Source: Bacillota bacterium (GTDB lineage: Bacteria; Bacillota; Clostridia; DSM-8532). Taken from it: a DNA stretch of 64,000 nt. The stretch lies in contig JAKIML020000098.1 of the NCBI GenBank assembly GCA_022702935.2, positions 62,001 to 126,000 of the forward strand, in the 5' to 3' direction. Below are positions 8,376 through 18,413 of the stretch, one piece after another; the stretch's first letter is position 1; every line of letters begins with the position of its first letter. The notes beneath the pieces were generated by a model that worked only from the letters and a program-made list of their open reading frames with translations, was not told the DNA's origin and ran no database searches. The position numbers and the translations under genes are program-made.

Positions 8376-9956
8376 TTATACCACCTCCTGTAACTGTCCT
8401 TTTAATATGGGCTGGGTTTTCCAGGGTGCCTTAACCAGACCCCAGGCGGGAGTGGTGATGCCCATGGTCACATCCCGGCCAAAATTGATGGCGCCGTTGA
8501 AGCCGGCATAGGGGCCACTGTAGTCATAGGAATGAAGCTGTCTGGAAAGGGTACCTGCCTTCTGGGCGATATACTTATCCTTGATGCCCGAGAAGAAGAT
8601 ATCGGGCTTTAAGACCTTCAGCATCTCCTCGGTCTCATAATGGTTGAGGTCATCCACAATGATGGTTCCTTTCTCCATCTCACGGATCATACCAGCGTAG
8701 TAGTCCAGAGGGATCTCTTTTCTCAGGCGCTCATACTGCTCCTCAGTGAGATACAGACGATAGCGCTCATCCTTTTCAACCTTAATGGACTCAATATTCT
8801 TGCTGTCGGCGTCCTCCTTGATAAAAGGAAGAACCTCACGGCCCTCATAGTCATCCCGATGGGCGAACTCATAGCCTGCCATAATGGTTTCCATGCCGAA
8901 ATCCTTAAGCAGCTTCTGATAGTGATGGGAACGTGAACCACCCACAAACAGGGCTGCAGTTTTGCCCTTAAGCTTGGACTTGTAATATTCCATATCCTCC
9001 TGGATGGCCGCCAGTTCCTCGGCAATGACCTGCTCGGTTCTGGCGTACAGCTCGGGATCATCAAAGAACCTGGCCATATCCCTTAAGGATTTAATGGTGG
9101 CAGAAACCCCGATGAAATTCACCTTGAGCCAGCTTGTGCCGAATTTATCCTTGAGCATGTCGGCCACATAGTTGATGGAACGATGGCACTGAACCAGATT
9201 CAGATGAGCGATATGGGCTTTGGCAATATCATGGATACTGGCATCGCCGGGAATATTGGCCACAAGGTCATAGCCGATGCGTTTGAGGATTCTCTCAATT
9301 TCCCAGGCATCGCCGCCGATATTGTACTCACCGAGCATATTGATGGAATACTTGGTGGGTGCCCTTTCCTCGGTACCGATGATATGTCGGATCAAGCCAT
9401 TATTGGCAATATGATGTCCGCCCGACTGGCTGACGCCCTTATAGCCTTCGCAACTGAAGGCGATGACCTTACGCCCGTACAGCTTCTCGGCCTCGGCAGC
9501 CACGGCATGGATATCGTCGCCGATAAGTCCAACCGGACAGGTTGAGCAAATCATAATGGCGTCGGGATTGAATATTTCAACGACCTCCTTGATAGCCTGT
9601 CTGAGCTTCTTTTCACCGCCGAAGACAATGTCGGGCTCCTGCATATCGGTGGATAAGCAGTACTCTACAAAGTTCTTGGTATTCTCATCGCCCCTGGCCT
9701 TGTTGCGGCGTGTTCCCCAGGAATAGAAGCCGCAGCCGATGGGTCCGTGGGTGATGACGGCCACGTCCTTGATGGGCCCGATAACAACGCCCTTACAGCC
9801 TGCATAGCAGCAGCCGCGGTTGGTCATAATACCGGGGATGGTTCGCGTATTGGCCGCAATCTCATGATTGTCATCGGTTTTCTCGATGATATGAAGCTTT
9901 CTGTTTTTATAAACCCTGGCACTGTAATGATCGATAATTCTATCTACCTTGCTCAT
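8376..9956 (-). CDS. nifD: Nitrogenase MoFe protein alpha chain
   Basis: 526 residues. NifD carries the FeMo-cofactor site where N2 is reduced. Signatures are NRGCCYAGCKGVVIGPIKD and HGPIGCGFYSWGTRRN (P-cluster), LNLVQCHRSINYV (cofactor cysteine) and LHSYDYSGPYAGFNGA (cofactor histidine region). A charged insertion of about 50 residues near residue 400 (KNIESIKVEKDERYRLYL) is typical of C. pasteurianum NifD and absent from Azotobacter. Cysteine pattern and neighbours mark it as Mo-type, not V- or Fe-only; no anfG/vnfG is present. GGAGG precedes the ATG. Confidence 0.98.
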   Translation of the reverse strand: MSKVDRIIDHYSARVYKNRKLHIIEKTDDNHEIAANTRTIPGIMTNRGCCYAGCKGVVIGPIKDVAVITHGPIGCGFYSWGTRRNKARGDENTKNFVEYCLSTDMQEPDIVFGGEKKLRQAIKEVVEIFNPDAIMICSTCPVGLIGDDIHAVAAEAEKLYGRKVIAFSCEGYKGVSQSGGHHIANNGLIRHIIGTEERAPTKYSINMLGEYNIGGDAWEIERILKRIGYDLVANIPGDASIHDIAKAHIAHLNLVQCHRSINYVADMLKDKFGTSWLKVNFIGVSATIKSLRDMARFFDDPELYARTEQVIAEELAAIQEDMEYYKSKLKGKTAALFVGGSRSHHYQKLLKDFGMETIMAGYEFAHRDDYEGREVLPFIKEDADSKNIESIKVEKDERYRLYLTEEQYERLRKEIPLDYYAGMIREMEKGTIIVDDLNHYETEEMLKVLKPDIFFSGIKDKYIAQKAGTLSRQLHSYDYSGPYAGFNGAINFGRDVTMGITTPAWGLVKAPWKTQPILKGQLQEVV

Positions 9957-9967
9957 TCTTCCACCTC

Positions 9968-10351
9968 CTAATAAGCGTCGACGGCCACTTCGCCCGTACG
10001 GATCTGGTAGTTTTCCTGGACGGGGAGAACAAATATCTTACCGTCGCCCTTATTGCCAGTCTGATTGGCGCGGATGATGGTTTCCACAGCCTTTTCAACC
10101 TGGTCATCCTCCACAATCAGGGTGATAACACGCTTGGGGATCAACCGGGTACTCTCGGTCAGATGCTCGCCCAGCGGCGATAAGGGGAGCTCGCCCTCCT
10201 GGAGGATGTTCTCAACCAACGAGAATTCTACGCTCTTTTTTCCTCTGCCCAGCACCTTTCTGCAGGTGAAGGCGGGAAAACCGTTTTCAGCCAGGGCACT
10301 CTTGGTTTGATTGACCTTGTTCAACCGGATAAAAGCCATTACTTCTTTCAT
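9968..10351 (-). CDS. nifI2: NifI2, PII-like nitrogenase switch-off protein
   Basis: 127 residues of the GlnB/PII fold. In methanogens and anaerobic bacteria NifI1 and NifI2 form a complex that blocks the MoFe protein when ammonium is available; 2-oxoglutarate relieves the block. The start MKEVMAFIRLNKVNQTKSAL and the C-terminal NKGDGKIFVLPVQENYQIRTG are typical, and the T-loop region is longer and more divergent than in GlnB. It sits between nifI1 and nifD, the conserved place for this pair. GGAGG is 7 bases before ATG. Confidence 0.94.
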   Translation of the reverse strand: MKEVMAFIRLNKVNQTKSALAENGFPAFTCRKVLGRGKKSVEFSLVENILQEGELPLSPLGEHLTESTRLIPKRVITLIVEDDQVEKAVETIIRANQTGNKGDGKIFVLPVQENYQIRTGEVAVDAY

Positions 10352-10380
10352 AATTAATCCTCCTGACTTTCCGGGAAGGG

Positions 10381-10707
10381 TTACAAGCCTTTCTTCCCTG
10401 TACTGATGGTATAGGCCTCCAATACGGGACTTACGAAAATTCTGCCGTCGCCGAACTGACCTTTCTCACCGGTTCGCGCATTGCGCATGATAATCTTTAT
10501 CACGTCATCCTTATCCTCATCGTTGACAACCATCAGCAGCATTTCTTTGGGGATTTCATCATAGAACACATCCCCTACCTTGACGCCCTTTTGCTTACCT
10601 CTGCCGTAGACATCCATTTTTGTCACGGCAGGGAATCCGGCCAGCATCAGCTCCGTAAGCACCGTATTGACCTTTTCGGGCCTAATAATGGATCGAATCA
10701 TTAACAT
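10381..10707 (-). CDS. nifI1: NifI1, PII-like nitrogenase switch-off protein
   Basis: 108 residues of the PII family: MIRSIIRPEKVNTVLTELML, then MDVYGRGKQKG and GQFGDGRIFVSPVLEAY. The T-loop tyrosine that is uridylylated in GlnB (GRGRQKGHTEIYRG context) is not preserved, which fits effector binding and not covalent modification. Partner of NifI2 in ammonium switch-off. Two in-frame ATGs (ATG TTA ATG) lie after GGAGGG; the first is used here but the second is equally possible. It lies 21 bases after nifH. Confidence 0.94.
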   Translation of the reverse strand: MLMIRSIIRPEKVNTVLTELMLAGFPAVTKMDVYGRGKQKGVKVGDVFYDEIPKEMLLMVVNDEDKDDVIKIIMRNARTGEKGQFGDGRIFVSPVLEAYTISTGKKGL

Positions 10708-10728
10708 ATCAACGCGCCCTCCTCTTCC

Positions 10729-11829
<1,101 letters not shown>

Positions 11830-11863
11830 ATTATACTGGGCACAAGGCCCCGTTACTATGCAC
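11830..11863 (-). promoter_or_regulatory. Candidate nifH promoter
   Basis: A perfect TATAAT -10 element lies at 11830-11835 on the minus strand. No good TTGACA is found at the right distance; instead there is an inverted repeat GGGC-CTTGT-GCCC just upstream (about 11838-11850), where an activator or repressor could bind. No sigma-54 GG-N10-GC element was seen. A weak -35 with a nearby operator fits regulated nif expression. Confidence 0.5.
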
Positions 11864-11884
11864 GCATTTGTATAAGGTGAACAA

Positions 11885-11924
11885 TAAAAAAAGAGCTTTT
11901 TTATACTTTCTATACAAAAGCTCT
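11885..11924 (-). terminator. Terminator of polA-coaE
   Basis: Read on the minus strand, AGAGCTTTTGTATA pairs with TATAAAAAAGCTCT (one mismatch), followed by seven Ts. It lies just after the coaE stop and insulates the nif promoter from polA-coaE transcription. Confidence 0.85.
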
Positions 11925-11935
11925 CTTCTTTTCCT

Positions 11936-12541
11936 TTATTTCAGATGCCTCATGGCTTCGTGATAGAGTTTTTCCACTGTCTCCTGCAAGTCCTCAAGGC
12001 TTCCTTCATTGGGGATGATGCGATGCCCCAGCTTTATATAGTCCTCCTGGGAAAGCTGGGCGCGCATGCGGGCCCGGGCTTCCTCCTCCGACAGGCCGCT
12101 TCGCGCGACAATTCTTTTGAGCCGCTTCTCCTCGCTGGCAGTGACTACCCATACCTCATCCACCCTGTTGAGAAAACCATCTTCCACAGGAATGGGCACA
12201 TCCAGAACCACCATGCCCTGATAGCCGTGTTCCTTTAAATTATTGATCTGATAGGACATTTCCTGGAGCACCTTTTCGTGAATAATGGCCTCAAGCTTTT
12301 TCTTCTGTGCAATATCATTAAAGACGATCTGCGCCAGCTTCTTTCGGTTGATGGTAGAATCGCTGTTCAAAATCTCGGCTCCAAAGGTATCCACAATCTG
12401 ATTCCATACGGCCTCATGGGGTTCGCAGACCTGCCTGGTAATGGCATCGGCATCCAGCACCTGAGCGCCCAAATCCCCAAGGATGGCCGAAACCGAGGAT
12501 TTTCCTGAACCTATACCCCCTGTAACTCCAATAATCACCAT
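11936..12541 (-). CDS. coaE: Dephospho-CoA kinase
   Basis: 201 residues. It phosphorylates the 3'-hydroxyl of dephospho-CoA, the last step of coenzyme A synthesis in the cytosol. It starts VIIGVTGGIGSGKSSVSAIL with the P-loop GGIGSGKS; LDADAITRQV and the lid segment with LKRIVARSGLSEEEARAR are family motifs. Length is normal. It follows polA by 37 bases on the same strand, a common Firmicutes arrangement, and is followed by a strong terminator. AAGGAG precedes the ATG. Confidence 0.97.
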   Translation of the reverse strand: MVIIGVTGGIGSGKSSVSAILGDLGAQVLDADAITRQVCEPHEAVWNQIVDTFGAEILNSDSTINRKKLAQIVFNDIAQKKKLEAIIHEKVLQEMSYQINNLKEHGYQGMVVLDVPIPVEDGFLNRVDEVWVVTASEEKRLKRIVARSGLSEEEARARMRAQLSQEDYIKLGHRIIPNEGSLEDLQETVEKLYHEAMRHLK

Positions 12542-12578
12542 GTTATCTCTCCTTGCTCAGCAATCGTCTTAACCCAAA

Positions 12579-15260
12579 TTACTTTGCCTCATACCAGCTT
12601 TCTCCGGTGGAGACATCGGCAATGAGGGGAACTGAAAGACTGACGGCCGCTTCCATATTGGTTTTCACAATGTCCTTGACCGTCTCCAATTCGTCAAGGG
12701 CGGTCTCCACTATCAGTTCGTCATGCACCTGAAGGATGAGCCTTGATTTCAGGCCCCTTTCCTTGAGCTCCCGCCAAACCCTGACCATGGCAATCTTAAT
12801 AATATCGGCAGCGCTTCCCTGAATGGGCGTGTTCATGGCCACCCTTTTACCAAAGGCGCGCACCTGGAAATTGGAGGATTTAAGCTCGGGAATATGCCGT
12901 ATCCGGTGGAACAGGGTCTCCACATACCCCTTCTCCTCTCCCGTTTTAACCGTTTCCTCCATATAGGTCTTAACACCGGGGTAGGTGGAAAGATAGCCAT
13001 CAATATAGCGGGCCGCTTCCTTTTTGGTAACACCAATATCCTTGGCCAGTGAAAAATCACTGATGCCGTAAACAATGCCGAAATTGACGGCCTTGGCACT
13101 GCGGCGCATCTCGGAGGTAACCGCATCGACAGGCACATGGAACACCTGGGAGGCGGTGATGGTATGAATGTCCATACCGTCCACAAAGGCCTTCTTAAGC
13201 CGTTCATCGTCGGTAATATGGGCCAGCACCCTCAGCTCTATCTGGGAATAGTCGGCATCCACAAACAAAAAGCCCTCCTGGGGGATAAAAGCCCGGCGAA
13301 TCTCCCGTCCCAGCTCGGTTCGAATGGGGATATTCTGAAGATTGGGCTCGGTGCTGGATATGCGGCCCGTGGCGGTAACGGTCTGATTGAAGCTGGAATG
13401 GATACGACCTGTTTCAGGGTTGATGACCTTGACCAGTCCTTCCACATAGGTGGACTTCAATTTCACAAGCTGGCGGTATTCCAGAATACAGGGAATAATA
13501 TCGTGCTTGTCGCTTAAATCCTGCAGTACCTCAGCATCGGTGGAATACCCGGTCTTGGTCTTTTTCGCCGCCTTTAAGCCCAGCTTCTCAAACAGGATAA
13601 CGCCCAACTGCTTGGGAGAGTTGATATTGAACTCCTCACCAGCCAGCATGTAGATCATCTGTTCCAGGGAACGGATACGACCGTCAAGGCGCTGGCCAAA
13701 GTCCTCAAGCACCTTCTGATCCACCTTAAAGCCATGGTACTCCATACTTCCCAAAACCAGGGACAGCGGCAGCTCCATATCATAATAAAGGGTGTTTTGG
13801 TTATTCTGGTTTAATAACGCCTTCTGCTGTTCATAGATAACCCAAAGGGCTGACAGGGCCTGACTCATGGCTTCATATCCCTGATCCTCCTCAAATAAAG
13901 GCCCCTTCCCTTTTCCTTTGGCGTCTTCGGGAAGCTGAATCTCCAGCCCCACATATTTGGAAGCAAGGCTGGACAGCCCGTACTGATTAGTCAGGGCATC
14001 CAACAGATACTCGGCAATCATGGCATCAAAGAGCCGGCACTTAAGATCAGCGCTGTGGCTTATCAGCCATGTATAAAAGGCCTTTACATTATGGGTTATA
14101 AAGGTCACTGCCTGAGAGGCCAGCAGAGGATCAAGCTCCTGTAAGATCAGTTCTTCAGTAAGGTCTTTGGCTGACAGAATATAATACTTATCCCGGCTTC
14201 CTACGGCAAGGTGAGCGAGTTGACCGCCCACGCGACCCTGATGCGTCAGAAACGGCAGAAGCACCAACTGCTCCTCTTGCGCCAATGCCTGGATCGCTGC
14301 CTTAAGCTGTTCACCGTGGCGGATGACTTCATAGGCCACAGGTTCAAGGCGCTGAGGCACTTTTTCCTCCCCATCCCCTTCCTCCAGGCCCAGCTTCTTG
14401 ATAAAGCTGTTAAACTCCAGGTCCCGGTAAAGGGCAAGCAGCTCCTTTTTATTAAAGGGCTTGCGTTTGAAATCCTCAATGGACTCCATGCCCTCCCTCT
14501 CCCGCACAATGGTCCCCAGTATGCGGCTTAAATAGGCCAGCTCCTTGCATTCTATCAGATTGGCCTTAAGCTTGTCCTTGGTAATGGAGTCTATATTGTC
14601 ATACAGAGCATCCAGAGAACCGTACTGTTTGACCAGTTCCAGAGCCGTTTTCTCGCCCACGCCTTTAACCCCCGGAATATTGTCGGAGGGGTCACCCATA
14701 AGGGCCTTCACATCAATGAGGCTTTTGGGCGGAACACCATATTTATCCATAATCTCCTGGGGCGTGTACTTGGTGGTCAGGGTCTGGCCCTTGCTGGTGG
14801 TGGGAATAATCACCGAAACCCTGTCGCTGACCAATTGGAGGGAATCCCTGTCCCCGGTGAGGATGGAAACCAGCATTCCCTGGTCCTCGGCGGTTTTAGA
14901 ATAGATGCCGATGAGGTCATCGGCCTCAAGGCCCTCCACCTCTACAATGGCAATATTCATGGCCTTAAGCACCTGCTTGATAATGGGCATCTGGACGGCC
15001 AGTTCATCGGGCATCCCTTTTCGGTCGGCCTTATAGCCATCGTACATCTGGTGGCGGAAGGTTTTAGCCTTAAGATCAAAGGCCACGGCCAGATAATCGG
15101 GCTGTTCTTCCTCAAGATATTTATTAAGAATGTTGATGAAGCCGAATACCGCATTGGTGGGCGTGCCGTCGGCCTTTGTCAGCATTCTGGGCCCCTTGAT
15201 GGCATAAAAGGCCCGGTTGAGAATACTGTTTCCATCAACAATCATCAGCTTTTCGTTCAT
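12579..15260 (-). CDS. polA: DNA polymerase I
   Basis: 893 residues. It fills gaps and removes RNA primers in replication and repair. Residues 1-290 are the 5'-nuclease (MIVDGNSILNRAFYAI, LTGDRDSLQLVS, GVKGVGEKTALELV). The middle domain has the 3'-5' exonuclease fold, but the DxE metal-ligand motif expected near its start is not seen (the segment reads LVLLPFLTHQG), so proofreading is probably lost, as in Bacillus and Thermus enzymes. The C-terminal polymerase has DADYSQIELRVLAH, RRSAKAVNFGIVYG and LQVHDELIVE. GGAGG lies before ATG. Confidence 0.98.
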   Translation of the reverse strand: MNEKLMIVDGNSILNRAFYAIKGPRMLTKADGTPTNAVFGFINILNKYLEEEQPDYLAVAFDLKAKTFRHQMYDGYKADRKGMPDELAVQMPIIKQVLKAMNIAIVEVEGLEADDLIGIYSKTAEDQGMLVSILTGDRDSLQLVSDRVSVIIPTTSKGQTLTTKYTPQEIMDKYGVPPKSLIDVKALMGDPSDNIPGVKGVGEKTALELVKQYGSLDALYDNIDSITKDKLKANLIECKELAYLSRILGTIVREREGMESIEDFKRKPFNKKELLALYRDLEFNSFIKKLGLEEGDGEEKVPQRLEPVAYEVIRHGEQLKAAIQALAQEEQLVLLPFLTHQGRVGGQLAHLAVGSRDKYYILSAKDLTEELILQELDPLLASQAVTFITHNVKAFYTWLISHSADLKCRLFDAMIAEYLLDALTNQYGLSSLASKYVGLEIQLPEDAKGKGKGPLFEEDQGYEAMSQALSALWVIYEQQKALLNQNNQNTLYYDMELPLSLVLGSMEYHGFKVDQKVLEDFGQRLDGRIRSLEQMIYMLAGEEFNINSPKQLGVILFEKLGLKAAKKTKTGYSTDAEVLQDLSDKHDIIPCILEYRQLVKLKSTYVEGLVKVINPETGRIHSSFNQTVTATGRISSTEPNLQNIPIRTELGREIRRAFIPQEGFLFVDADYSQIELRVLAHITDDERLKKAFVDGMDIHTITASQVFHVPVDAVTSEMRRSAKAVNFGIVYGISDFSLAKDIGVTKKEAARYIDGYLSTYPGVKTYMEETVKTGEEKGYVETLFHRIRHIPELKSSNFQVRAFGKRVAMNTPIQGSAADIIKIAMVRVWRELKERGLKSRLILQVHDELIVETALDELETVKDIVKTNMEAAVSLSVPLIADVSTGESWYEAK

Positions 15261-15285
15261 TTTTCAATCCTCCGGTGTGATTGAC

Positions 15286-15315
15286 TTGTACTTCGTTCTT
15301 TTCTTATTGTATAAT
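15286..15315 (+). promoter_or_regulatory. Promoter of receiver-domain gene
   Basis: TTGTAC at 15286-15291 and TATAAT at 15310-15315 with an 18-base spacer, about 58 bases before the ATG. It lies in the divergent region between polA and the receiver gene. Confidence 0.65.
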
Positions 15316-15373
15316 AAGGACTGGTTTTAATCCATAAAAGATATTATTAAGTAATCTATAGGCGGTAGAAATC

Positions 15374-15796
15374 ATGATTAACACAATTCTGGTCATTGAT
15401 GACAGTGCTCTCGACAATGCTGTTGTGCGAAACATCCTGTACCATGAACGCTACAACATTATCTCGGCATTGAACGGCCGGGAGGCACTGGACATGATCG
15501 AAGGACGAAACGTGGACCTGATTCTTCTGGATATGTATATGCCCGTCATGGACGGCATTGCCTTTCTGGAGGAATTTAAAAAGACCAGTTATTACCGGAC
15601 AATTCCTGTTATTATGACTACAAGCGTGGATAAATCGGATATAATAAAAAGTGTCATCCAGGAGTATGAGGTATTCGACTATGTCCTTAAACCCCTTGAC
15701 AGCTTTAACCATCTGATATTCGCCAATAAGATCAAGGCTGCGCTTCGCTATAGGACAGCCTTGAAGGAGCTCATGGAGCTTAAAGCAAAGCCTTAA
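15374..15796 (+). CDS. Single-domain response regulator (CheY-like)
   Basis: 140 residues, one receiver domain and no output domain. The acidic pocket is D9/D10, the phosphoacceptor D53 (LILLDMYMPVMDG), the switch threonine T82 or T83 and the lysine K106 (VLKPLD). All are present, so it should be phosphorylated. With no kinase or output domain nearby, it probably acts by protein-protein contact in a phosphorelay, as Spo0F does, but the partner cannot be read from this window. It has its own promoter and a hairpin terminator, so it is monocistronic. Confidence 0.9.
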   Translation: MINTILVIDDSALDNAVVRNILYHERYNIISALNGREALDMIEGRNVDLILLDMYMPVMDGIAFLEEFKKTSYYRTIPVIMTTSVDKSDIIKSVIQEYEVFDYVLKPLDSFNHLIFANKIKAALRYRTALKELMELKAKP

Positions 15797-15816
15797 TACG
15801 ACACCAAATTCAATGG

Positions 15817-15836
15817 GGACGGACATATATCCGTCC
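15817..15836 (+). terminator. Hairpin after receiver gene
   Basis: GGACGGA-CATATA-TCCGTCC, then TTAGCTTTATTT. It is a short but GC-rich stem between the receiver gene and murT. Confidence 0.6.
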
Positions 15837-15869
15837 TTAGCTTTATTTCATACATTTGAGGGAGAGCCC

Positions 15870-17267
15870 ATGAACAGTTTTTTAAAGAAAGTGCGCATGA
15901 CCTTTGCCATTATTGCAACCAAGCTGACGGTCTTTATACTCAGGCTTCTCAATCGGGGAGGGACAAGCCTGCCGGGCAAGATCGCCCTTAAGCTTTGCCC
16001 CAGCCTCCTTACCGAGCTTGCCGGAAAGTTCCGTGTTATTATGGTCACCGGCACCAACGGAAAGACCACCACCTCCCGCATTGTGGCAGGCATGCTTGAT
16101 CAAAGCGGCGTCAAATATATTACCAACAAGTCGGGGGCCAATCTGGCCAGCGGCATTGCCACAACCCTCATCAGTGCCCTTTCATTGGGGGGAAGGCCCA
16201 TGAAGCATACGGCTCTTCTGGAAACCGATGAGGCGGCTTTTCGCACCATCGCCCCCAAGCTTAAACCCGAGGTGGTCATTGTTACCAACTTCTTCAGGGA
16301 TCAGTTGGATCGCTATGGGGAGCTGTACTCCACCTTAAAGGCCGTGCGAGAGGGGATTCTGGGCACCCCTGAGACCAAGCTCATCCTCAATGCTGATGAC
16401 TCCCTGTGCGCTTCGCTGGGACTGGATGTTCCCAACCCTGTTACCTATTTCGGTTTGGGCGATGGGGTCTACCCCGAGAACACCGACAGCGGCAATACCG
16501 ACGCGGCCTTCTGCATCCGCTGCATGGCCCGTTACGAGTATTCTTCCACAGCCTTTGGGCATCTGGGCCATTTTAAGTGCCCCGAATGCGGTTACATGCG
16601 CCCCGAAGCCCATATTGAATGCACCCAGATCCTTGAATACGACAATTTAAGCTCCACCGTTGAGATTAAATATCCCCAGGGCAAGCTCACCGTCAAGCTG
16701 GCGCTTCCCGGCCTGTATAATATTTATAACGCCCTGGCCGGCATGGCTCTGGGAGTTCATTTCGGCCTGGACGAAAAAGGACTGGCCCATGTTCTGGAGG
16801 GCTTTGAATGTGGCTTTGGCCGCATGGAGTCCATTGTCATTGATCAAAAGCAGCTTAAGATGATTCTGGTCAAGAACCCCACGGGCTTCAACCAGGTGCT
16901 TAAATATCTCCTGACCCAGAAGGAGCCCTGCGTGGTGGCCCTGGCCATTAATGACAAGCTGGCCGACGGCACCGATATCTCCTGGCTTTGGGACGTGGAC
17001 TTTGAGATCCTGGCCTTTATGCAGGAAAGGGTTAAGGCCTTCTATGTATCAGGCATCCGCGCCGAGGATATGGCCTTGCGCCTGAAATATGCGGGTATCT
17101 CCGAGGAGCGCATCATCATTGAGCATGATGACAACGCCCTGATTGACGCCATGCTGGAGGCCTCGGCGGGCAGCGATACCCTCTATCTCTTGCCTACCTA
17201 CACTGCCATGCTGGATATCCGTCAGACCCTCAAGAATCGGTATCGATTAAAGGATTTCTGGAAATAG
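15870..17267 (+). CDS. murT: MurT, lipid II isoglutaminyl synthase ligase subunit
   Basis: 465 residues from the ATG at 15870, which has GAGGGAGA 5 bases before it; an upstream in-frame ATG lacks a site and overlaps the preceding hairpin. MurT with GatD amidates D-glutamate in lipid II using glutamine and ATP. It has the Mur-ligase P-loop VTGTNGKTTTSR, TNFFRDQLDRYGE, the inserted Cys4 zinc ribbon (CIRC and CPECGY) that is a MurT hallmark, and a C-terminal DUF1727 domain (LLPTYTAML). gatD follows after 31 bases. Confidence 0.95.
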   Translation: MNSFLKKVRMTFAIIATKLTVFILRLLNRGGTSLPGKIALKLCPSLLTELAGKFRVIMVTGTNGKTTTSRIVAGMLDQSGVKYITNKSGANLASGIATTLISALSLGGRPMKHTALLETDEAAFRTIAPKLKPEVVIVTNFFRDQLDRYGELYSTLKAVREGILGTPETKLILNADDSLCASLGLDVPNPVTYFGLGDGVYPENTDSGNTDAAFCIRCMARYEYSSTAFGHLGHFKCPECGYMRPEAHIECTQILEYDNLSSTVEIKYPQGKLTVKLALPGLYNIYNALAGMALGVHFGLDEKGLAHVLEGFECGFGRMESIVIDQKQLKMILVKNPTGFNQVLKYLLTQKEPCVVALAINDKLADGTDISWLWDVDFEILAFMQERVKAFYVSGIRAEDMALRLKYAGISEERIIIEHDDNALIDAMLEASAGSDTLYLLPTYTAMLDIRQTLKNRYRLKDFWK

Positions 17268-17298
17268 TCAAGACTTATTGCAGAACAAAGGAGCCGTT

Positions 17299-18048
17299 AT
17301 GTACGAGTTAACCCTATGCCATCTCTATCCCGACCTGATGAACCTCTATGGAGACAGGGGCAATATTATCGCCCTTTCAAAGCGCTGCCAGTGGCGCGGC
17401 ATTGATCTTAAGGTTATCCCAGTGTCCCTGAAGGATCCTTTTGAATACGAGAACTACGATATTGTTTTCATGGGCGGCGGCCAGGACTATGAGCAGGCCA
17501 TCATCCAGGAGGACCTCATGCAGGGCAAACGCCAGTGGATCATTGAAGCCGTTGAGGCCGGGAAGGTCTTTCTGGGCATATGCGGCGGACTCCAGCTTCT
17601 GGGCAAATACTATCGCACCCATACGGGCAGCGAGATTGAATGCATCGGTGCCCTTAATCTGTGGACTCACGGCGGAGAGACGCGCCTCATCGGCAACCTG
17701 GTATATGAGGTGGACTTCTTAAAGGATGAGCACCAGTCGGGTTATGTAATAGGCTTTGAGAATCACTCGGGAAAAACCTACCTGGGAGACGGCGTCAAGC
17801 CCCTGGGCAAGGTCATCAAGGGCTTTGGCAACAATGGCGAGGATGGCTTTGAAGGCGCCGTTTACAAAAACGTCTATTGCTCCTATTCCCATGGCAGCCT
17901 GCTTCCCAAGAACCCTGCCCTCACCGATCATTTGATTAAGCTGGCCCTTTTAAACAAATACCCCGATTTTCAGGGGCTTGAACCCCTTGAAAACACCATG
18001 GAAAACATCGCCCGTCAATCCCTTTTGAAGCGCTTTTTAGCCGGCTAA
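17299..18048 (+). CDS. gatD: GatD, lipid II isoglutaminyl synthase glutaminase subunit
   Basis: 249 residues. A class I glutamine amidotransferase of CobB/CobQ type that releases ammonia for MurT. The nucleophile is in LGICGGLQLLG; the catalytic histidine is in YCSYSHGSLLPKNP. It starts MYELTLCHLYPDLMNLYGD, typical of GatD. The ATG at 17299 is preferred to an in-frame TTG upstream because AAAGGAG lies 5 bases before it. It forms a two-gene operon with murT. Confidence 0.95.
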   Translation: MYELTLCHLYPDLMNLYGDRGNIIALSKRCQWRGIDLKVIPVSLKDPFEYENYDIVFMGGGQDYEQAIIQEDLMQGKRQWIIEAVEAGKVFLGICGGLQLLGKYYRTHTGSEIECIGALNLWTHGGETRLIGNLVYEVDFLKDEHQSGYVIGFENHSGKTYLGDGVKPLGKVIKGFGNNGEDGFEGAVYKNVYCSYSHGSLLPKNPALTDHLIKLALLNKYPDFQGLEPLENTMENIARQSLLKRFLAG

Positions 18049-18151
18049 TCAAAGCGTTTCCGTCTACTACCTAAGGATTGGAAGCTTCCTCAGCACAAAC
18101 ATTCATAATTCCTCAGGCCATGGGTGAAACTAAGCCCGAGGAGGGATGACC

Positions 18152-18274
18152 ATGGCCGGTGAAAGAGAATCCAATTTTAAGAAAGTGGACCATAAGGAAG
18201 CGCGCATCAAGAATGCTAACCTGATGAGCACCCACCCAGCCCAAATGGACAAGAAGAATCAAAGCAAGCCTTAG
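18152..18274 (+). CDS. Small highly charged protein, unknown
   Basis: 40 codons with GGAGGG 6 bases before the ATG (a second in-frame ATG 6 bases earlier overlaps that site). The product is lysine- and glutamate-rich with no hydrophobic stretch: MAGERESNFKKVDHKEARIK, then a Met/Asn/Lys-rich tail. It is similar in size and charge to tiny clostridial spore-associated proteins, but no family is recognised. It lies after gatD and before a long inverted repeat. Support is the strong ribosome site and charged composition. Confidence 0.5.
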   Translation: MAGERESNFKKVDHKEARIKNANLMSTHPAQMDKKNQSKP

Positions 18275-18321
18275 TTATAGAGATATCACCTTAAGATGCA
18301 GCATTCTTCCTGCCCTATAGG

Positions 18322-18365
18322 CATAGAGAGAGTCCATCGCCTTTGGACGATGGACTCTCTCTATG
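18322..18365. terminator. 18-bp perfect inverted repeat
   Basis: CATAGAGAGAGTCCATCG and its exact complement are separated by 8 bases. It lies between convergent genes (the small plus-strand ORF and the symporter on minus). Neither side has a clear T-run, so termination may depend on stem strength. Confidence 0.6.
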
Positions 18366-18413
18366 GATCATTTCAGTTTTCAGGTTCATCCCACTATTGG
18401 CATAGATCCGCAT

